From positions 1 to 25,111 of IMG/VR virus record IMGVR_UViG_3300009128_000120: a stretch of DNA of 25,111 nucleotides; one strand, given 5' to 3'. Shown here piece by piece: positions 7,025 to 14,994 of the stretch. This stretch comes from a virus. Numbering within the stretch: position 1 is the stretch's first letter; each line of letters starts with the position of its first letter. The notes below the pieces were generated by a model. The model searched no databases. It saw only the letters and a list, made by a program, of their open reading frames with translations, and was not told the origin of the DNA. The position numbers and the translations under genes are program-made.

Positions 7025-7963
7025 ATGCTGTGGAAAAACCTTTTCGCACCCGTCGCCCTACATGGACCTGGAGGTCTCCATGTCGTGGAAGGATCTCCAG
7101 AAGGAGACGATCCTGGTGGAGGTGGTGTGGAAGAACCCGAATCTTTCACTCCCGAGCCTGCTTCTGAGCCCGAGCCTGCGAAACCCGATGAGCCTGAACC
7201 TCCATCCTTCGAAGAGGTCCTCCAGGCGCTGAGCGAGAGCGACGACCCCGACCTGTCAGGGGACGAGCCGCTCAAGGGCGTGGACTACCAGGCCGTGCTG
7301 AACGACCCGGAGCTCGACCCCCGCGCCAAGGCCCTGCTGCGCGGCCTGAGGCAACTGGTCACCAAGAAGACCCAGGCCGTCTCCGAAGAGCAGAAGAGCC
7401 TGGAGCGCGCCAGGCAGGAGCTCGCCGAGCGGCAGAAGGCGCTGCTGGAGGGGGACTTCCAGGACGCCCTGAAGGCCCAGGCCGAGGGCCCCAAGGAGGA
7501 GGAGGCCGCCAAGTACGACCCCTACGACCCCGACAAGACCCAGGCCTACATCCAGCAGCAGATCCAGCAGGGCGTGGCGCAGGCCATGCAGCAGCTCACC
7601 GGCAAGCTGCAGGAGGTCCAGCAGCTGCAGACCAGGCAGCGGGCCCTGGACGAGTTCAAGGCCTCCAACCCGGACCTGACGGAGAACCAGGAGGTTCGGA
7701 TGGAGGTGGCCAAGCTGCTGGAGGCCAACGAGGGCATGAAGCTCGAGCACGCCTACGGGCTGGTCAAGGCCAGGGGAGCCAAGAGCGAGGTGGAGCGCCT
7801 GCGCGAGGAGAACCAGCGCCTGCGAGCGACCGCCCAGGAGCACGGCTACCGCACCGGAGGGGCGCCCGGCCCGGCCGGCTCGGACGTTCCCGCGGAGATC
7901 ATCGCGGACCCGGACCCCAACGTGCTGATGGCCTACCTGGAGGCGCAGCGCCAGAAGAAGTAG
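7025..7963 (+). CDS. Probable capsid scaffolding protein
   Basis: This frame of up to 312 residues lies immediately before the capsid gene, the usual scaffold position. ATG 7025 has AAGGAG at 7013-7018. From about residue 60 onward it looks like a scaffold: acidic, low in aromatics, with long coiled coils (SLERARQELAERQKALLEGD; QAYIQQQIQQGVAQAMQQLT; SEVERLREENQRLRATAQE) and a short C-terminal helix (NVLMAYLEAQRQKK) that could dock on the capsid protein. Scaffolds guide procapsid assembly and then leave. Residues 1-60 are suspect. They are Gly/Pro/Glu-rich with weak G/C bias at third positions, while another frame over 7040-7232 shows the usual strong bias. The N-terminus may therefore be mis-framed or dual-coded. 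The body of the call is solid; the start is not. Confidence 0.75.
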   Translation: MLWKNLFAPVALHGPGGLHVVEGSPEGDDPGGGGVEEPESFTPEPASEPEPAKPDEPEPPSFEEVLQALSESDDPDLSGDEPLKGVDYQAVLNDPELDPRAKALLRGLRQLVTKKTQAVSEEQKSLERARQELAERQKALLEGDFQDALKAQAEGPKEEEAAKYDPYDPDKTQAYIQQQIQQGVAQAMQQLTGKLQEVQQLQTRQRALDEFKASNPDLTENQEVRMEVAKLLEANEGMKLEHAYGLVKARGAKSEVERLREENQRLRATAQEHGYRTGGAPGPAGSDVPAEIIADPDPNVLMAYLEAQRQKK

Positions 7964-7990
7964 TTGACGCCCCGCCTCAGTACAGAGGCG
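7964..7990 (+). promoter_or_regulatory. Promoter-like element, copy 1 (before capsid gene)
   Basis: TTGACG at 7964-7969, 11 nt, then TACAGAGGC at 7981-7989, in the 118-nt gap before the capsid gene. CGCCTC (7973-7978) and GAGGCG (7985-7990) form a 6-bp dyad with a 6-nt loop. The same arrangement with identical spacing occurs at 9592 and 22330. The 11-nt spacing is too short for a sigma-70 -35/-10 pair. The likely role is a phage-type promoter, with RNA starting near G7985 and giving a leader of about 97 nt. The role is inferred; the recurrence is seen directly. Confidence 0.6.
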
Positions 7991-8067
7991 CCACTCCGAG
8001 GATCCCCCGGAACACGGCGGCTCCAGGACCCGCACCGCGGACACCCTGCGAACCACCCGACATCCGA

Positions 8068-8081
8068 AGAGGGATACCTCT
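8068..8081 (+). promoter_or_regulatory. Hairpin enclosing the capsid-gene ribosome site
   Basis: AGAGG (8068-8072) pairs with CCTCT (8077-8081) around a GATA loop, ending directly before ATG 8082. The AGAGGG Shine-Dalgarno sequence is in the 5' arm, so folding would hide it. This could tune capsid translation, although the 5-bp stem may be too weak to block a ribosome. The base pairing is seen in sequence; the effect is inferred. Confidence 0.4.
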
Positions 8082-9095
8082 ATGGCACAGCAGCAGGACA
8101 GCCTCACCACCACCCTGGAGCTGCGTGCGCGAAAGTTCAAGGATCTTCTGGAGGAGCAGCTTCCTCTGATCCAGGGCTTCAAGACGATGGAAGGCGGCCG
8201 GGACATGGTCGATGGAGGGGCCCGCAAGGGCTACCCCGTGGTCGTGACCGAGCACGCCGGAATCGTCGAGCACCAGACCGGGTACGAACCCACCATCCAG
8301 ACCGTCGCCGAGATCAGCCAGCTCGCGTACTTCGACCTGGACTTCTTCAGCACCGTGGTAGCGATCACGAAGAAGGACAAGGCTGAGAACAAGGGCAAGG
8401 CCGCGCAGCTCAGCATGCTGGACATGCGCATGAAGGCGCAGATGAAGAAGTGCTTCCGGGACTTCGAAGCGCACTACCTGCGCGACCAGGGCACCTTCGC
8501 CAACCTGCTCTCCCTGGACGGGATGAGCACGGGCAATACCACCGGCTTCCTCGAAGAGAACGCCGTGGGCGCCCAGACCAACACCGTCGGCGAGCTCTCC
8601 AAGGCCACCCACACCCCCTACCTGGACAACTTCGTCTACGACATCGCCGGAGCCTTCTCCACCAACGGCATCAACATGATCACGGAGGGGCACACGGACA
8701 TCTCCATGTACCGGGAGGGCCCCAACCGCGGGCTGTTCCTGATGGAGAAGGCCATGTTCGTGCTGTACGTCGCGGAGCTGGAGACCCAGCGCCGCTTCTA
8801 CAAGCGCGACGTGCTGGACTCCGGCATGATCGAGATGGTCGACAGCAACGGCGTCGTCTGCCGCCCCACGCCCAACCTGGGCTACACGGACGGTTCGGGC
8901 ACCCGGGTCTCCGGCATCCTGCTGGACGTGGGTGGCATCTTCGAGATCGTGGACAAGGACTACGACTGGGTGGTCGAGCCCCCCGAGGGCGTGTCCGGCT
9001 CCATCGTGATCGCCCGTGACATCCTGCGGCACAGCCAGCTCGGATTCCAGGGCGGCCTGCGGCACTCCACGGTCTTCCTCCGCGGCAACCTATAA
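8082..9095 (+). CDS. Major capsid protein (HK97-type fold expected)
   Basis: This 337-residue protein from ATG 8082 sits directly after the scaffold and before a small cement-like protein, the standard head order. Features common to HK97-fold coat proteins are a helical N-arm (RARKFKDLLEEQLPLIQGF), a Gly-rich loop region (GGRDMVDGGARKGYPVVVTE) and YEPTIQTVAEISQLAYFDLD leading into a long spine helix (MLDMRMKAQMKKCFRDFEAH). A beta-rich C-terminal P/A domain carries RDILRHSQLGFQGGLRHSTV near the end. About 335 residues followed by a cement protein recalls the BPP-1 and epsilon15 type heads. It is the first gene after the copy-1 promoter-like element and has its ribosome site in a hairpin, which would fit special regulation of the most abundant virion protein. 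The call rests on context and pattern. Confidence 0.82.
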   Translation: MAQQQDSLTTTLELRARKFKDLLEEQLPLIQGFKTMEGGRDMVDGGARKGYPVVVTEHAGIVEHQTGYEPTIQTVAEISQLAYFDLDFFSTVVAITKKDKAENKGKAAQLSMLDMRMKAQMKKCFRDFEAHYLRDQGTFANLLSLDGMSTGNTTGFLEENAVGAQTNTVGELSKATHTPYLDNFVYDIAGAFSTNGINMITEGHTDISMYREGPNRGLFLMEKAMFVLYVAELETQRRFYKRDVLDSGMIEMVDSNGVVCRPTPNLGYTDGSGTRVSGILLDVGGIFEIVDKDYDWVVEPPEGVSGSIVIARDILRHSQLGFQGGLRHSTVFLRGNL

Positions 9096-9104
9096 GGAGC
9101 AGCC

Positions 9105-9533
9105 ATGATCAACAATGCACGAGGACTTGGCATCAGCGACCGCCGCACGGTAGTCGTGACCATGCTGGCTGGTGGCGCCATCGTCGCCAAGCAGACCGTG
9201 GCTCTGGACACCTCCCAGACTGACGCGGACATGGCCGAATACGTGGTGCAGGCGCCCACCAGCTCTCCCTACGCGGTGGGCATCGCGCTCGAGGCGGCCA
9301 CCGGGGCCGGCGAATCCATCCGCGTGGCCCTGGCCGGTTTCGTTGAGGATGCGGTCGTGGACAACGTGACGGCCGGAGACCTGCTGGTCCTGGACGCCGC
9401 GTCCGCAGGCACGCTGCAAACCTACGTCAACACCGACACCAACCCGCAGTTCGCAGTCGCGCTGGAGTCCCACGCGTCGGCCGCGAATGTGTGGCTCTTC
9501 GGTCTTGGTCTCGGCCTGGCCGGCAGCATCTAG
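9105..9533 (+). CDS. Capsid cement/decoration protein
   Basis: This 142-residue protein from ATG 9105 has AAGGAG at 9094-9099, overlapping the capsid stop codon. The sequence is almost all beta strand with small residues (RRTVVVTMLAGGAIVAKQTV; GESIRVALAGFVEDAVVDNV; TAGDLLVLDAASAGTLQTYV). The V-x-AGDLLxxD-x-A-x-AG stretch is characteristic of small head-decoration proteins such as the DUF2190-like group. These bind outside the capsid lattice and stabilise it. Position right after the capsid gene and size both agree. A stable hairpin follows its stop, so the capsid and cement genes form one unit. Confidence 0.75.
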   Translation: MINNARGLGISDRRTVVVTMLAGGAIVAKQTVALDTSQTDADMAEYVVQAPTSSPYAVGIALEAATGAGESIRVALAGFVEDAVVDNVTAGDLLVLDAASAGTLQTYVNTDTNPQFAVALESHASAANVWLFGLGLGLAGSI

Positions 9534-9554
9534 CAGCGAGAGAAGGACAGCACA

Positions 9555-9583
9555 GGCTCGGCCCCCGGGCGGGGGGCCGGGCC
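9555..9583 (+). terminator. Very stable GC hairpin after capsid/cement genes
   Basis: GGCTCGGCCCCC (9555-9566) pairs with GGGGGCCGGGCC (9572-9583) around a GGGCG loop. This is a 12-bp stem with a single G-T wobble, 22 nt after the cement stop. No T-tract follows (the next bases are CCAATGCG), so it is not a textbook intrinsic terminator. In high-GC genomes U-less hairpins can still attenuate transcription or protect upstream mRNA from 3' decay. It separates the capsid unit from the next promoter-like element, 8 nt downstream. Confidence 0.6.
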
Positions 9584-9591
9584 CCAATGCG

Positions 9592-9622
9592 TTGACGGGC
9601 CACCCCCATACAGGAGGTGGCC
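9592..9622 (+). promoter_or_regulatory. Promoter-like element, copy 2 (before head-tail adaptor gene)
   Basis: TTGACG at 9592-9597, 11 nt, then TACAGGAGG at 9609-9617, matching the spacing of the copies at 7964 and 22330. GGCCACC (9598-9604) and GGTGGCC (9616-9622) form a 7-bp dyad whose sequence differs from copy 1 while pairing is kept. AGGAGG (9612-9617) also acts as the Shine-Dalgarno site for the downstream start at 9623, so promoter, dyad and ribosome site overlap here. Confidence 0.55.
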
Positions 9623-10849
9623 TTGCGCTTCATCGACATCTACAACGCCGCCAACCACCGCACCGCCCACGTCCCGGGCACCACCGTCCACAAGAACAGG
9701 GCCAGGGACTGGGTCAACGAAGACTACCAGGAGATGTTCTCGGACAAGCTATACGACTTCGCGCAGCGCGAGTCCGAGGTCAGCGTCTACTCCGATGCGG
9801 AGGCCAGCGACGGCGTCGTCACCAACGGCTCGCGCCAGGTCACCACGGCCACAGCGTTCTTCCTGTCCTGGATGCAGGGGCAGATCCTCGACATCGCCGG
9901 GACCGAGTACGAGATCGTCGTGGTCAACAGCTCCACCGAGGCGTACCTCACGGCCAACTACGCGGGAGCCACCGACACCGGGGTCGCGTTCACCGCCATC
10001 CATCGCCACGTCATCCTGCCCTTCGGGTGCGTGCAGCTGCTGAAGGCCTGGATCCCCGCCAACCAGGTGCTGCTGTACAACTACGCCCGGCTGGAGACCG
10101 AGAACTGGCAACTCGACGAGGACCTCACCGGGGTGCCGGACGCGTGGGCCAAGACTGACCCATTGGCCGTGCCCGGCCCGGTCGTCGCCCCCACTGCCGC
10201 GCTGACCGCCGGCGGCACGATGACCGAGAGCACCTACGAGTTCGCCTACAGCTGGAAGTACATGGGCCTGCGAGGGCCCTTGTCCTCGGGCGTGGAGATC
10301 ACCACCACCGCGGCGAACGCGACAGTCGATGTCACGCTGCCCGCCACCCCCGCAAACAGCGGGTTCCTCAAGACCCTGTGGGCCAAGATGACTGGGTGGG
10401 AAGCCTTCCGCCTGGTGGAGGACGACATCGACGAGGCCGCCAACCCGGCGCAGCTCACCGCTCCCATCGAGACCAACTGGGTGCGGGCGGCCAGAGCTCC
10501 CGAGCACGATGGGTTCCACCAGCGGTTCCAGCTCTGGTATCGGCAGGGCGACGACTACACCTTGCGCATCCGGTTCCAGTGGAGGCCGCCGAAGCTGCTG
10601 GAGGACAACGACGCCCCGCAGTTCCCCTCCGCTCGCCACAAGTACCTGGTGGCCAGGCTGGCGGCCCGCATGTTCCGGGCGAAGAACAACCCCGAGCTGG
10701 CAGCGGTGCAGGACCACAAGGCCGATTTCGAGCTCGCGAAGATCGGCGCCAACCACCTGTCAGTCAAGAGCAGGGTCCACCTCAAGGGAGACTGGGACGA
10801 GCCTTGGGGACGGAACGTGCGCCGTAGAACCTTCGTCCACGTGCCCTGA
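9623..10849 (+). CDS. Head-tail adaptor / tail-tube protein
   Basis: This protein has 408 residues from TTG 9623, which has AGGAGG five bases upstream. GTG 9617 would overlap that site and add two residues. The N-terminus (KNRARDWVNEDYQEMFSDKL) has the helical W-x-N-x-x-Y-x-E pattern of podoviral adaptors that sit under the portal. The middle is beta-rich (TEYEIVVVNSSTEAYLTANY), with an Ig/fibronectin-like segment at about residues 180-275. The last third is basic and mixed (RIRFQWRPPKLLEDND; ARHKYLVARLAARMFRAKNN). Its position before the nozzle-like protein matches T7 gene 11, although it is about twice as long as gp11. Role by context is good; family by sequence is moderate. It is the first gene after promoter-like copy 2. 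Confidence 0.68.
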   Translation: MRFIDIYNAANHRTAHVPGTTVHKNRARDWVNEDYQEMFSDKLYDFAQRESEVSVYSDAEASDGVVTNGSRQVTTATAFFLSWMQGQILDIAGTEYEIVVVNSSTEAYLTANYAGATDTGVAFTAIHRHVILPFGCVQLLKAWIPANQVLLYNYARLETENWQLDEDLTGVPDAWAKTDPLAVPGPVVAPTAALTAGGTMTESTYEFAYSWKYMGLRGPLSSGVEITTTAANATVDVTLPATPANSGFLKTLWAKMTGWEAFRLVEDDIDEAANPAQLTAPIETNWVRAARAPEHDGFHQRFQLWYRQGDDYTLRIRFQWRPPKLLEDNDAPQFPSARHKYLVARLAARMFRAKNNPELAAVQDHKADFELAKIGANHLSVKSRVHLKGDWDEPWGRNVRRRTFVHVP

Positions 10850-10851
10850 CC

Positions 10852-12924
10852 ATGAAGACTCGCAACTTCAAGGTCCAGCCCCTGCTCGGCATCGACGAGC
10901 GCGTGCCCCAGGACCCGATGGCCTGCACGGAGATCGTCAACTTCACGGTGGACGATAACGGTGCCTGGAGCAGCTGCATCGGCTACGAGAAGTTCTTTCC
11001 GGCCAAGACGACCTACGAGCCGTTCGAGCTCTACCCGGCCTTCGACAGCCTGTACGTCTGGAGCACCCACAGCGGCGCCCGGACCTACTACCTGTGCGAG
11101 AGCAACGGCTCGCTCTTCTTCGTCAAGGGCAATCCTGCGGCCGTGGAAGTGCTGACCGCTCTGCGCACCGTCCCAGCTGCCAACGAGATGGCGAGCGACC
11201 ACTCGGAGATGGGCCGCTGGCTCATCGTGGTTAATGGCCTCGACCAGCCGCTGAAGCTGGGAGAAGAGGGCAAGAAGAGGACCCTTGGTTGGTGGCAGGC
11301 TCCAAGCCCGCCAGCCCCCTGGGGGGTGGACGTCGTTCCAGCCATCGTGGACGCCGGATCCACGATGGTGGTGGCCGACGACGACGACGTGGGCCTGGGC
11401 AGCACCACGACAGGCGCCATCAACCGCTACCGCTGGAAGATGACCTACGTGAACGAGGACGGCTCGGAGAGCCCTATCTCGGAAGCCAGCGCGGAGGTGA
11501 TCTGGACCACTCAGGACTCGGCCACCTACGCCTACACCGGCAACAAGCGCATGGTCGTGTTGGTGGATGGGATCAGCCAGGGTCCACCCGGCACTGTCGC
11601 TTGCCGCCTCTACCGCACAAAGAACCTGGGCGACTCCGACGGCGACGAGTACGCAGACGAGCTCTTCTACTACGCGGGTCAGATCCCCAACAACACCGAT
11701 GATCGCTGTTGGGACAACGTGCCAGACGTGCAACTCGGTAGCGAGGCGCCCCTCGACAGCGACAGCATCGTCTTCCCCTGCTCCTCGGTGTTCACGGCGG
11801 CGGTGTTCAAGAACCGGCTGTTCACCATCGGCCGCAGCGACCCCACCCGGGTCTACTACTCTGTGGCCGGCTACGCGGACACGCATCGGGCGCTGGACAG
11901 CTTCGACATGGGAGCGCGCGCTGGCGGTGACGGCGTTAAGCTCTTCGCACACTACGACCTGCTGTTCGTGCTGCGCGAGAGGGCCGTGGAGGTCATCTAC
12001 GACCGCGGCAACGGCCCGGAGATAGCTCCCCTCGAAGGCAACATCGGCACCAAGGCCGGGCATGCTGTGGCTGGCGTGCCGGGCGTCGGGGTCCTCTTCC
12101 TCTCCTACGACGGCGTCTATGTCATCCAGGGCGGCATGGAGGGCGGCGCCAGGCTGGAGGTGAAGAAGATCACCACGGGGCTGCAGAAGACCCTGGACAA
12201 GCTCAATACGAGCACGATGGCCAAGGCCTGGGCCGAGTACAGCCACAAGTGGAGGGAGTGGCACTGCTACTTCCCCTCCTCGGGCAGCGACATCTGCAAT
12301 CTGGGGGTCGTCTTCCACCTGCGCAACCTGCAGTGGTCCACCAGGGAAGACTTCCCGGTTGGCTGCCTGGCCGCGGACCTGAAGGGCGACCTCATCTTCG
12401 GGCATAACTACGGCTACGAGGCGGCCACCAACACCTGGGAGACCGGGCTGTTCGTGATCAGCCGGCGCCGCAGCCTTGGCGAGACGGCGACGGCGGCATG
12501 GCCCGACATCGCCTTGGTGGACGCCGACCCACCCACCTCCCGTATCAAGAGCGCCTGGATCGACTTCGGCGTCAGCCTCATGAAGCAGATCCCCTACGTG
12601 GACCTGCACCTCATGACTCGCGGCGACAACACCATCACCGTGACCCAGTACAAGGACTGGGGATTCGACGGCGTGGACGGTCCCGCCCGCCGGCTGCAGC
12701 GCGCCTGGAACCCTGATCATCCGGTCTACGGCAAGACCAAGTGGAACGCCGTCGACACCTACTGGGAGGAGCCGATGCTGGCCGACATCCGCTTCAGCCA
12801 ACAGCACGGCAGCGACGGCATGCGCTTCTGCTGGGAGGTCGAGACAGACGAGGACTTGGTGGTGATGGGCTACTCCGCGCAGGCGGCCATCGGCCGCTCG
12901 CCCATCCCGGAGGGCAAGCCCTGA
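10852..12924 (+). CDS. Tail nozzle protein (T7 tubular B-like)
   Basis: This 690-residue, beta-rich protein from ATG 10852 lies two bases after the adaptor stop, with no clear ribosome site, so coupling is likely. It opens with FKVQPLLGIDERVPQDPMAC, then a pattern (N-x-x-V-D-x-x-G-x-W-x-x-C-x-G-Y-E) resembling the conserved start of podoviral nozzles, which form the hexameric tip of the short tail. Further hallmarks are an Ig-like insertion (RYRWKMTYVNEDGSESPISE) and propeller strands such as AVFKNRLFTIGRSDPTRVYY. These are followed by GDGVKLFAHYDLLFVLRERA and AGVPGVGVLFLSYDGVYVIQ. Length is close to T7 gp12 (794). Gene order (adaptor then nozzle) supports the call. Confidence 0.8.
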   Translation: MKTRNFKVQPLLGIDERVPQDPMACTEIVNFTVDDNGAWSSCIGYEKFFPAKTTYEPFELYPAFDSLYVWSTHSGARTYYLCESNGSLFFVKGNPAAVEVLTALRTVPAANEMASDHSEMGRWLIVVNGLDQPLKLGEEGKKRTLGWWQAPSPPAPWGVDVVPAIVDAGSTMVVADDDDVGLGSTTTGAINRYRWKMTYVNEDGSESPISEASAEVIWTTQDSATYAYTGNKRMVVLVDGISQGPPGTVACRLYRTKNLGDSDGDEYADELFYYAGQIPNNTDDRCWDNVPDVQLGSEAPLDSDSIVFPCSSVFTAAVFKNRLFTIGRSDPTRVYYSVAGYADTHRALDSFDMGARAGGDGVKLFAHYDLLFVLRERAVEVIYDRGNGPEIAPLEGNIGTKAGHAVAGVPGVGVLFLSYDGVYVIQGGMEGGARLEVKKITTGLQKTLDKLNTSTMAKAWAEYSHKWREWHCYFPSSGSDICNLGVVFHLRNLQWSTREDFPVGCLAADLKGDLIFGHNYGYEAATNTWETGLFVISRRRSLGETATAAWPDIALVDADPPTSRIKSAWIDFGVSLMKQIPYVDLHLMTRGDNTITVTQYKDWGFDGVDGPARRLQRAWNPDHPVYGKTKWNAVDTYWEEPMLADIRFSQQHGSDGMRFCWEVETDEDLVVMGYSAQAAIGRSPIPEGKP

Positions 12925-13529
12925 TGCGCTGGACAGAATACCACGCCCGGGACTCCAACCTCATCGAGGCGCCCGGCTACAACAAGGAGTTCAACGCCTA
13001 CAAGGGAGAGCTCAACGGCGACCTGCAGCGGGACAACCTGCCTGACAGCAGTGTGGCGAACGCCATGGTGGGTGCTGGCGCCAACCACCAGTTCTGGCTG
13101 CAATCCGACATGGAGATGGATTCGGCTCTCGTGCCTGCCTATGCCTCTGGCACGCAGGAATTGTTGGGCTGCACCTGGGAGACCTACCGTGGAGACTGGC
13201 ACGTCCACCAGGCCCAGAACGTGGACCAGACTTTCTATGAGGGCATGCTGGAGATCGAATTCCATTGCCTATGCCAGCGTTCCTCCCTCATCGGTGACGA
13301 ATGGACCCAGTGGCGGATCCTTTTCAACGGAGTGACGATCTGGGAGAGCGACCTGATCAAGCAGGTATTGTGGACTCAATATTGCTCTGTCAGCGTTCCG
13401 TGCCCCAGCGGGCCTGGCAAGGTGGAAGTGGCCTGGCGCACCAGCACTCCTGATCCGGGAGCCACCTCCACACTGCGAGCCTTCAAGTGGGCTGGTGGCC
13501 AACTTCTCGTCATCAACAGGTACAGGTAG
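12924..13529 (+). CDS. Beta-sandwich virion protein, tail appendage candidate (1 of 3)
   Basis: This 201-residue protein from ATG 12924 overlaps the nozzle stop by one base. The N-terminal part (KGELNGDLQRDNLPDSSVAN) resembles the short linker found in phage appendage proteins, followed by jelly-roll-like strands (LEIEFHCLCQRSS, EWTQWRILFNGVTIWESDLI). It ends LRAFKWAGGQLLVINRYR. The strand pattern parallels the 219-residue protein two genes downstream, so they are probably diverged copies. Between nozzle and internal virion proteins, such genes commonly encode tail appendages or head fibres. No enzyme motif is seen. Confidence 0.62.
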   Translation: MRWTEYHARDSNLIEAPGYNKEFNAYKGELNGDLQRDNLPDSSVANAMVGAGANHQFWLQSDMEMDSALVPAYASGTQELLGCTWETYRGDWHVHQAQNVDQTFYEGMLEIEFHCLCQRSSLIGDEWTQWRILFNGVTIWESDLIKQVLWTQYCSVSVPCPSGPGKVEVAWRTSTPDPGATSTLRAFKWAGGQLLVINRYR

Positions 13530-14324
13530 ATGAGCAGGATCGTCACCACGGACAGCGCGGTCGGAGCGGCCCTGGACGCCGTGGCGGCGCAAGCCATGTT
13601 CACCGTAGTGCAGTCGGCAACGGCAGCTGGCACGGTGGACGAAGAGAACGTCGGCGCCGAGGGCATCGACCAGCGCACCCTGGATGCCACCTTCAGGCTC
13701 TGCAAGCACATGCAGGAGCAGGACAACGATGCGGTGGCGGGTGCGCCGACGACCTACACCGATGGATGGACAGCTGGTGGCGGGGTGGGCGGCGATGGGC
13801 AGCATGCCTTGTCTCATGATTCAGGTCTGGAGCTTGATCTTGGGGCAAGCGGAATCATCCTGGAAGATGGAGACCTGCTGCGCGTCCACTGGCAGATCAG
13901 CCAAACCACCTTCTCGGCGGCCGGCACCTGGGTCTACGAAGGATGGGTCATCCAGCCTGAATGGGATATCACCGACAACACCCTGTCGAACTACGAGGCC
14001 GTGGACGGCAACGACAGGCAGGGCAACCCGTGGACCGCCCCGGGCCATGAACTTGACAAGTGCACGGGCGTCTCGATTCTGCCAACCTGCTACATCTCGG
14101 GAGGCTTCGGCACCTACTCGTTCTACTCGGTTCGTGGCGTCTGGAACTACAAGCACTCGGGTGCTTCCAAGACCATCTACGGCATTCAACTGTTCATCGC
14201 TGGCCCGTTCGCCATCAACTCGCCCATCGGTCAGACCACAGAGCGCTTCGTGCCTGTGCAGACGAACAGACCGGACGCCAACATCGAGCGCGGGCATGTG
14301 GCCTGCCAGGTCTTGAGGGCTTGA
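13530..14324 (+). CDS. Beta-rich virion protein, tail appendage candidate (2 of 3)
   Basis: This 264-residue protein has its ATG at 13530 directly abutting the previous TAG. It has a short helical N-terminus (SAVGAALDAVAAQAMFTVV), then NVGAEGIDQRTLDATFRL, similar in style to its neighbours, then Gly/Trp/Tyr-rich strands (AGTWVYEGWVIQPEWDIT; YSFYSVRGVWNYKHSG). It ends with FVPVQTNRPDANIERGHVAC. I find no catalytic signature. It is most likely a receptor-facing or decorating part of the tail. The weak similarity to the flanking genes suggests a family of three, which needs a structure-level test. Confidence 0.6.
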   Translation: MSRIVTTDSAVGAALDAVAAQAMFTVVQSATAAGTVDEENVGAEGIDQRTLDATFRLCKHMQEQDNDAVAGAPTTYTDGWTAGGGVGGDGQHALSHDSGLELDLGASGIILEDGDLLRVHWQISQTTFSAAGTWVYEGWVIQPEWDITDNTLSNYEAVDGNDRQGNPWTAPGHELDKCTGVSILPTCYISGGFGTYSFYSVRGVWNYKHSGASKTIYGIQLFIAGPFAINSPIGQTTERFVPVQTNRPDANIERGHVACQVLRA

Positions 14325-14325
14325 C

Positions 14326-14985
14326 ATGGGCTACATTCCCCCCAACACGCTGACATCAGGCCAGGTGGCGCAGGCCTTGGACGTGCAGGGGAACCTGCGC
14401 GCCATGCAGGACTACCTGACCACCATCTTGGGCGCGGACTTGAAGACCGCTGCTTGGGTGGAGCGCAAGCACCTCGTGCGTGGAAGCTACGAAGGCCTCC
14501 TCAATAGGCACCAGTTCATCACCGGCATGGTCGGTGGCAAGATGGTGACTCGCGGCCTGCGGCGCCCGCTCTACATGAGCACTTCCACCGCTGACAAACT
14601 GGTATCGGGCGCTTCGGACCTGACGGACATCTTGGCAGGCACCTCCTCCACCTTCGAACTGGACCTGAATGCTGACGTGTTCTTTCAGTTCGACGCAGAC
14701 CCCATCTGCACGGACGATGGCATCGGCGGCAATGATACAGCCTGGTTGAAAGTCTACCTGGACAGCGGGATGCCAGGCGAGACCGAATACGACTGCACCA
14801 TCGTGAAGACCCAGAAGGAAAACACCGGTTCGGAAAACGTCAGGCGCTCCTGGCACCTCTTCCGTATGCTGCCCAACCTCGCGGCCGGCCCTCACAACCT
14901 GGCCCTGCGCGGCAACAGCGGCAGCCTGAAGACAGTGATGTTCGCCTGGTCCGTGAACCTGCAGGTCTACTACCGGCACACGTAG
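14326..14985 (+). CDS. Beta-sandwich virion protein, tail appendage candidate (3 of 3)
   Basis: This 219-residue protein starts at ATG 14326, one base after the previous stop. A helical start (SGQVAQALDVQGNLRAMQDY) leads to a linker with NRHQF, then strands typical of a jelly roll: FELDLNADVFFQFDAD and DTAWLKVYLDSGMPGETEYD. The chain ends in a Gly-Pro turn and final strands (FAWSVNLQVYYRHT). These align by eye with the end of the 201-residue protein at 12924 (LRAFKWAGGQLLVINRYR). A tail appendage or cell-contact role is likely. Evidence is by pattern and position. Confidence 0.62.
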   Translation: MGYIPPNTLTSGQVAQALDVQGNLRAMQDYLTTILGADLKTAAWVERKHLVRGSYEGLLNRHQFITGMVGGKMVTRGLRRPLYMSTSTADKLVSGASDLTDILAGTSSTFELDLNADVFFQFDADPICTDDGIGGNDTAWLKVYLDSGMPGETEYDCTIVKTQKENTGSENVRRSWHLFRMLPNLAAGPHNLALRGNSGSLKTVMFAWSVNLQVYYRHT

Positions 14986-14994
14986 GAGCTTCTC

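Noticed and set aside
5101-7167. 688-residue plus-strand frame overlapping portal to scaffold
   Set aside because: Gly/Arg/Ala/His-rich out-of-frame translation of the portal and neighbouring genes.
13300-14324. Possible diversity-generating retroelement target in the tail proteins
   Set aside because: No reverse transcriptase, template repeat or lectin-type variable C-terminus is visible in the window.
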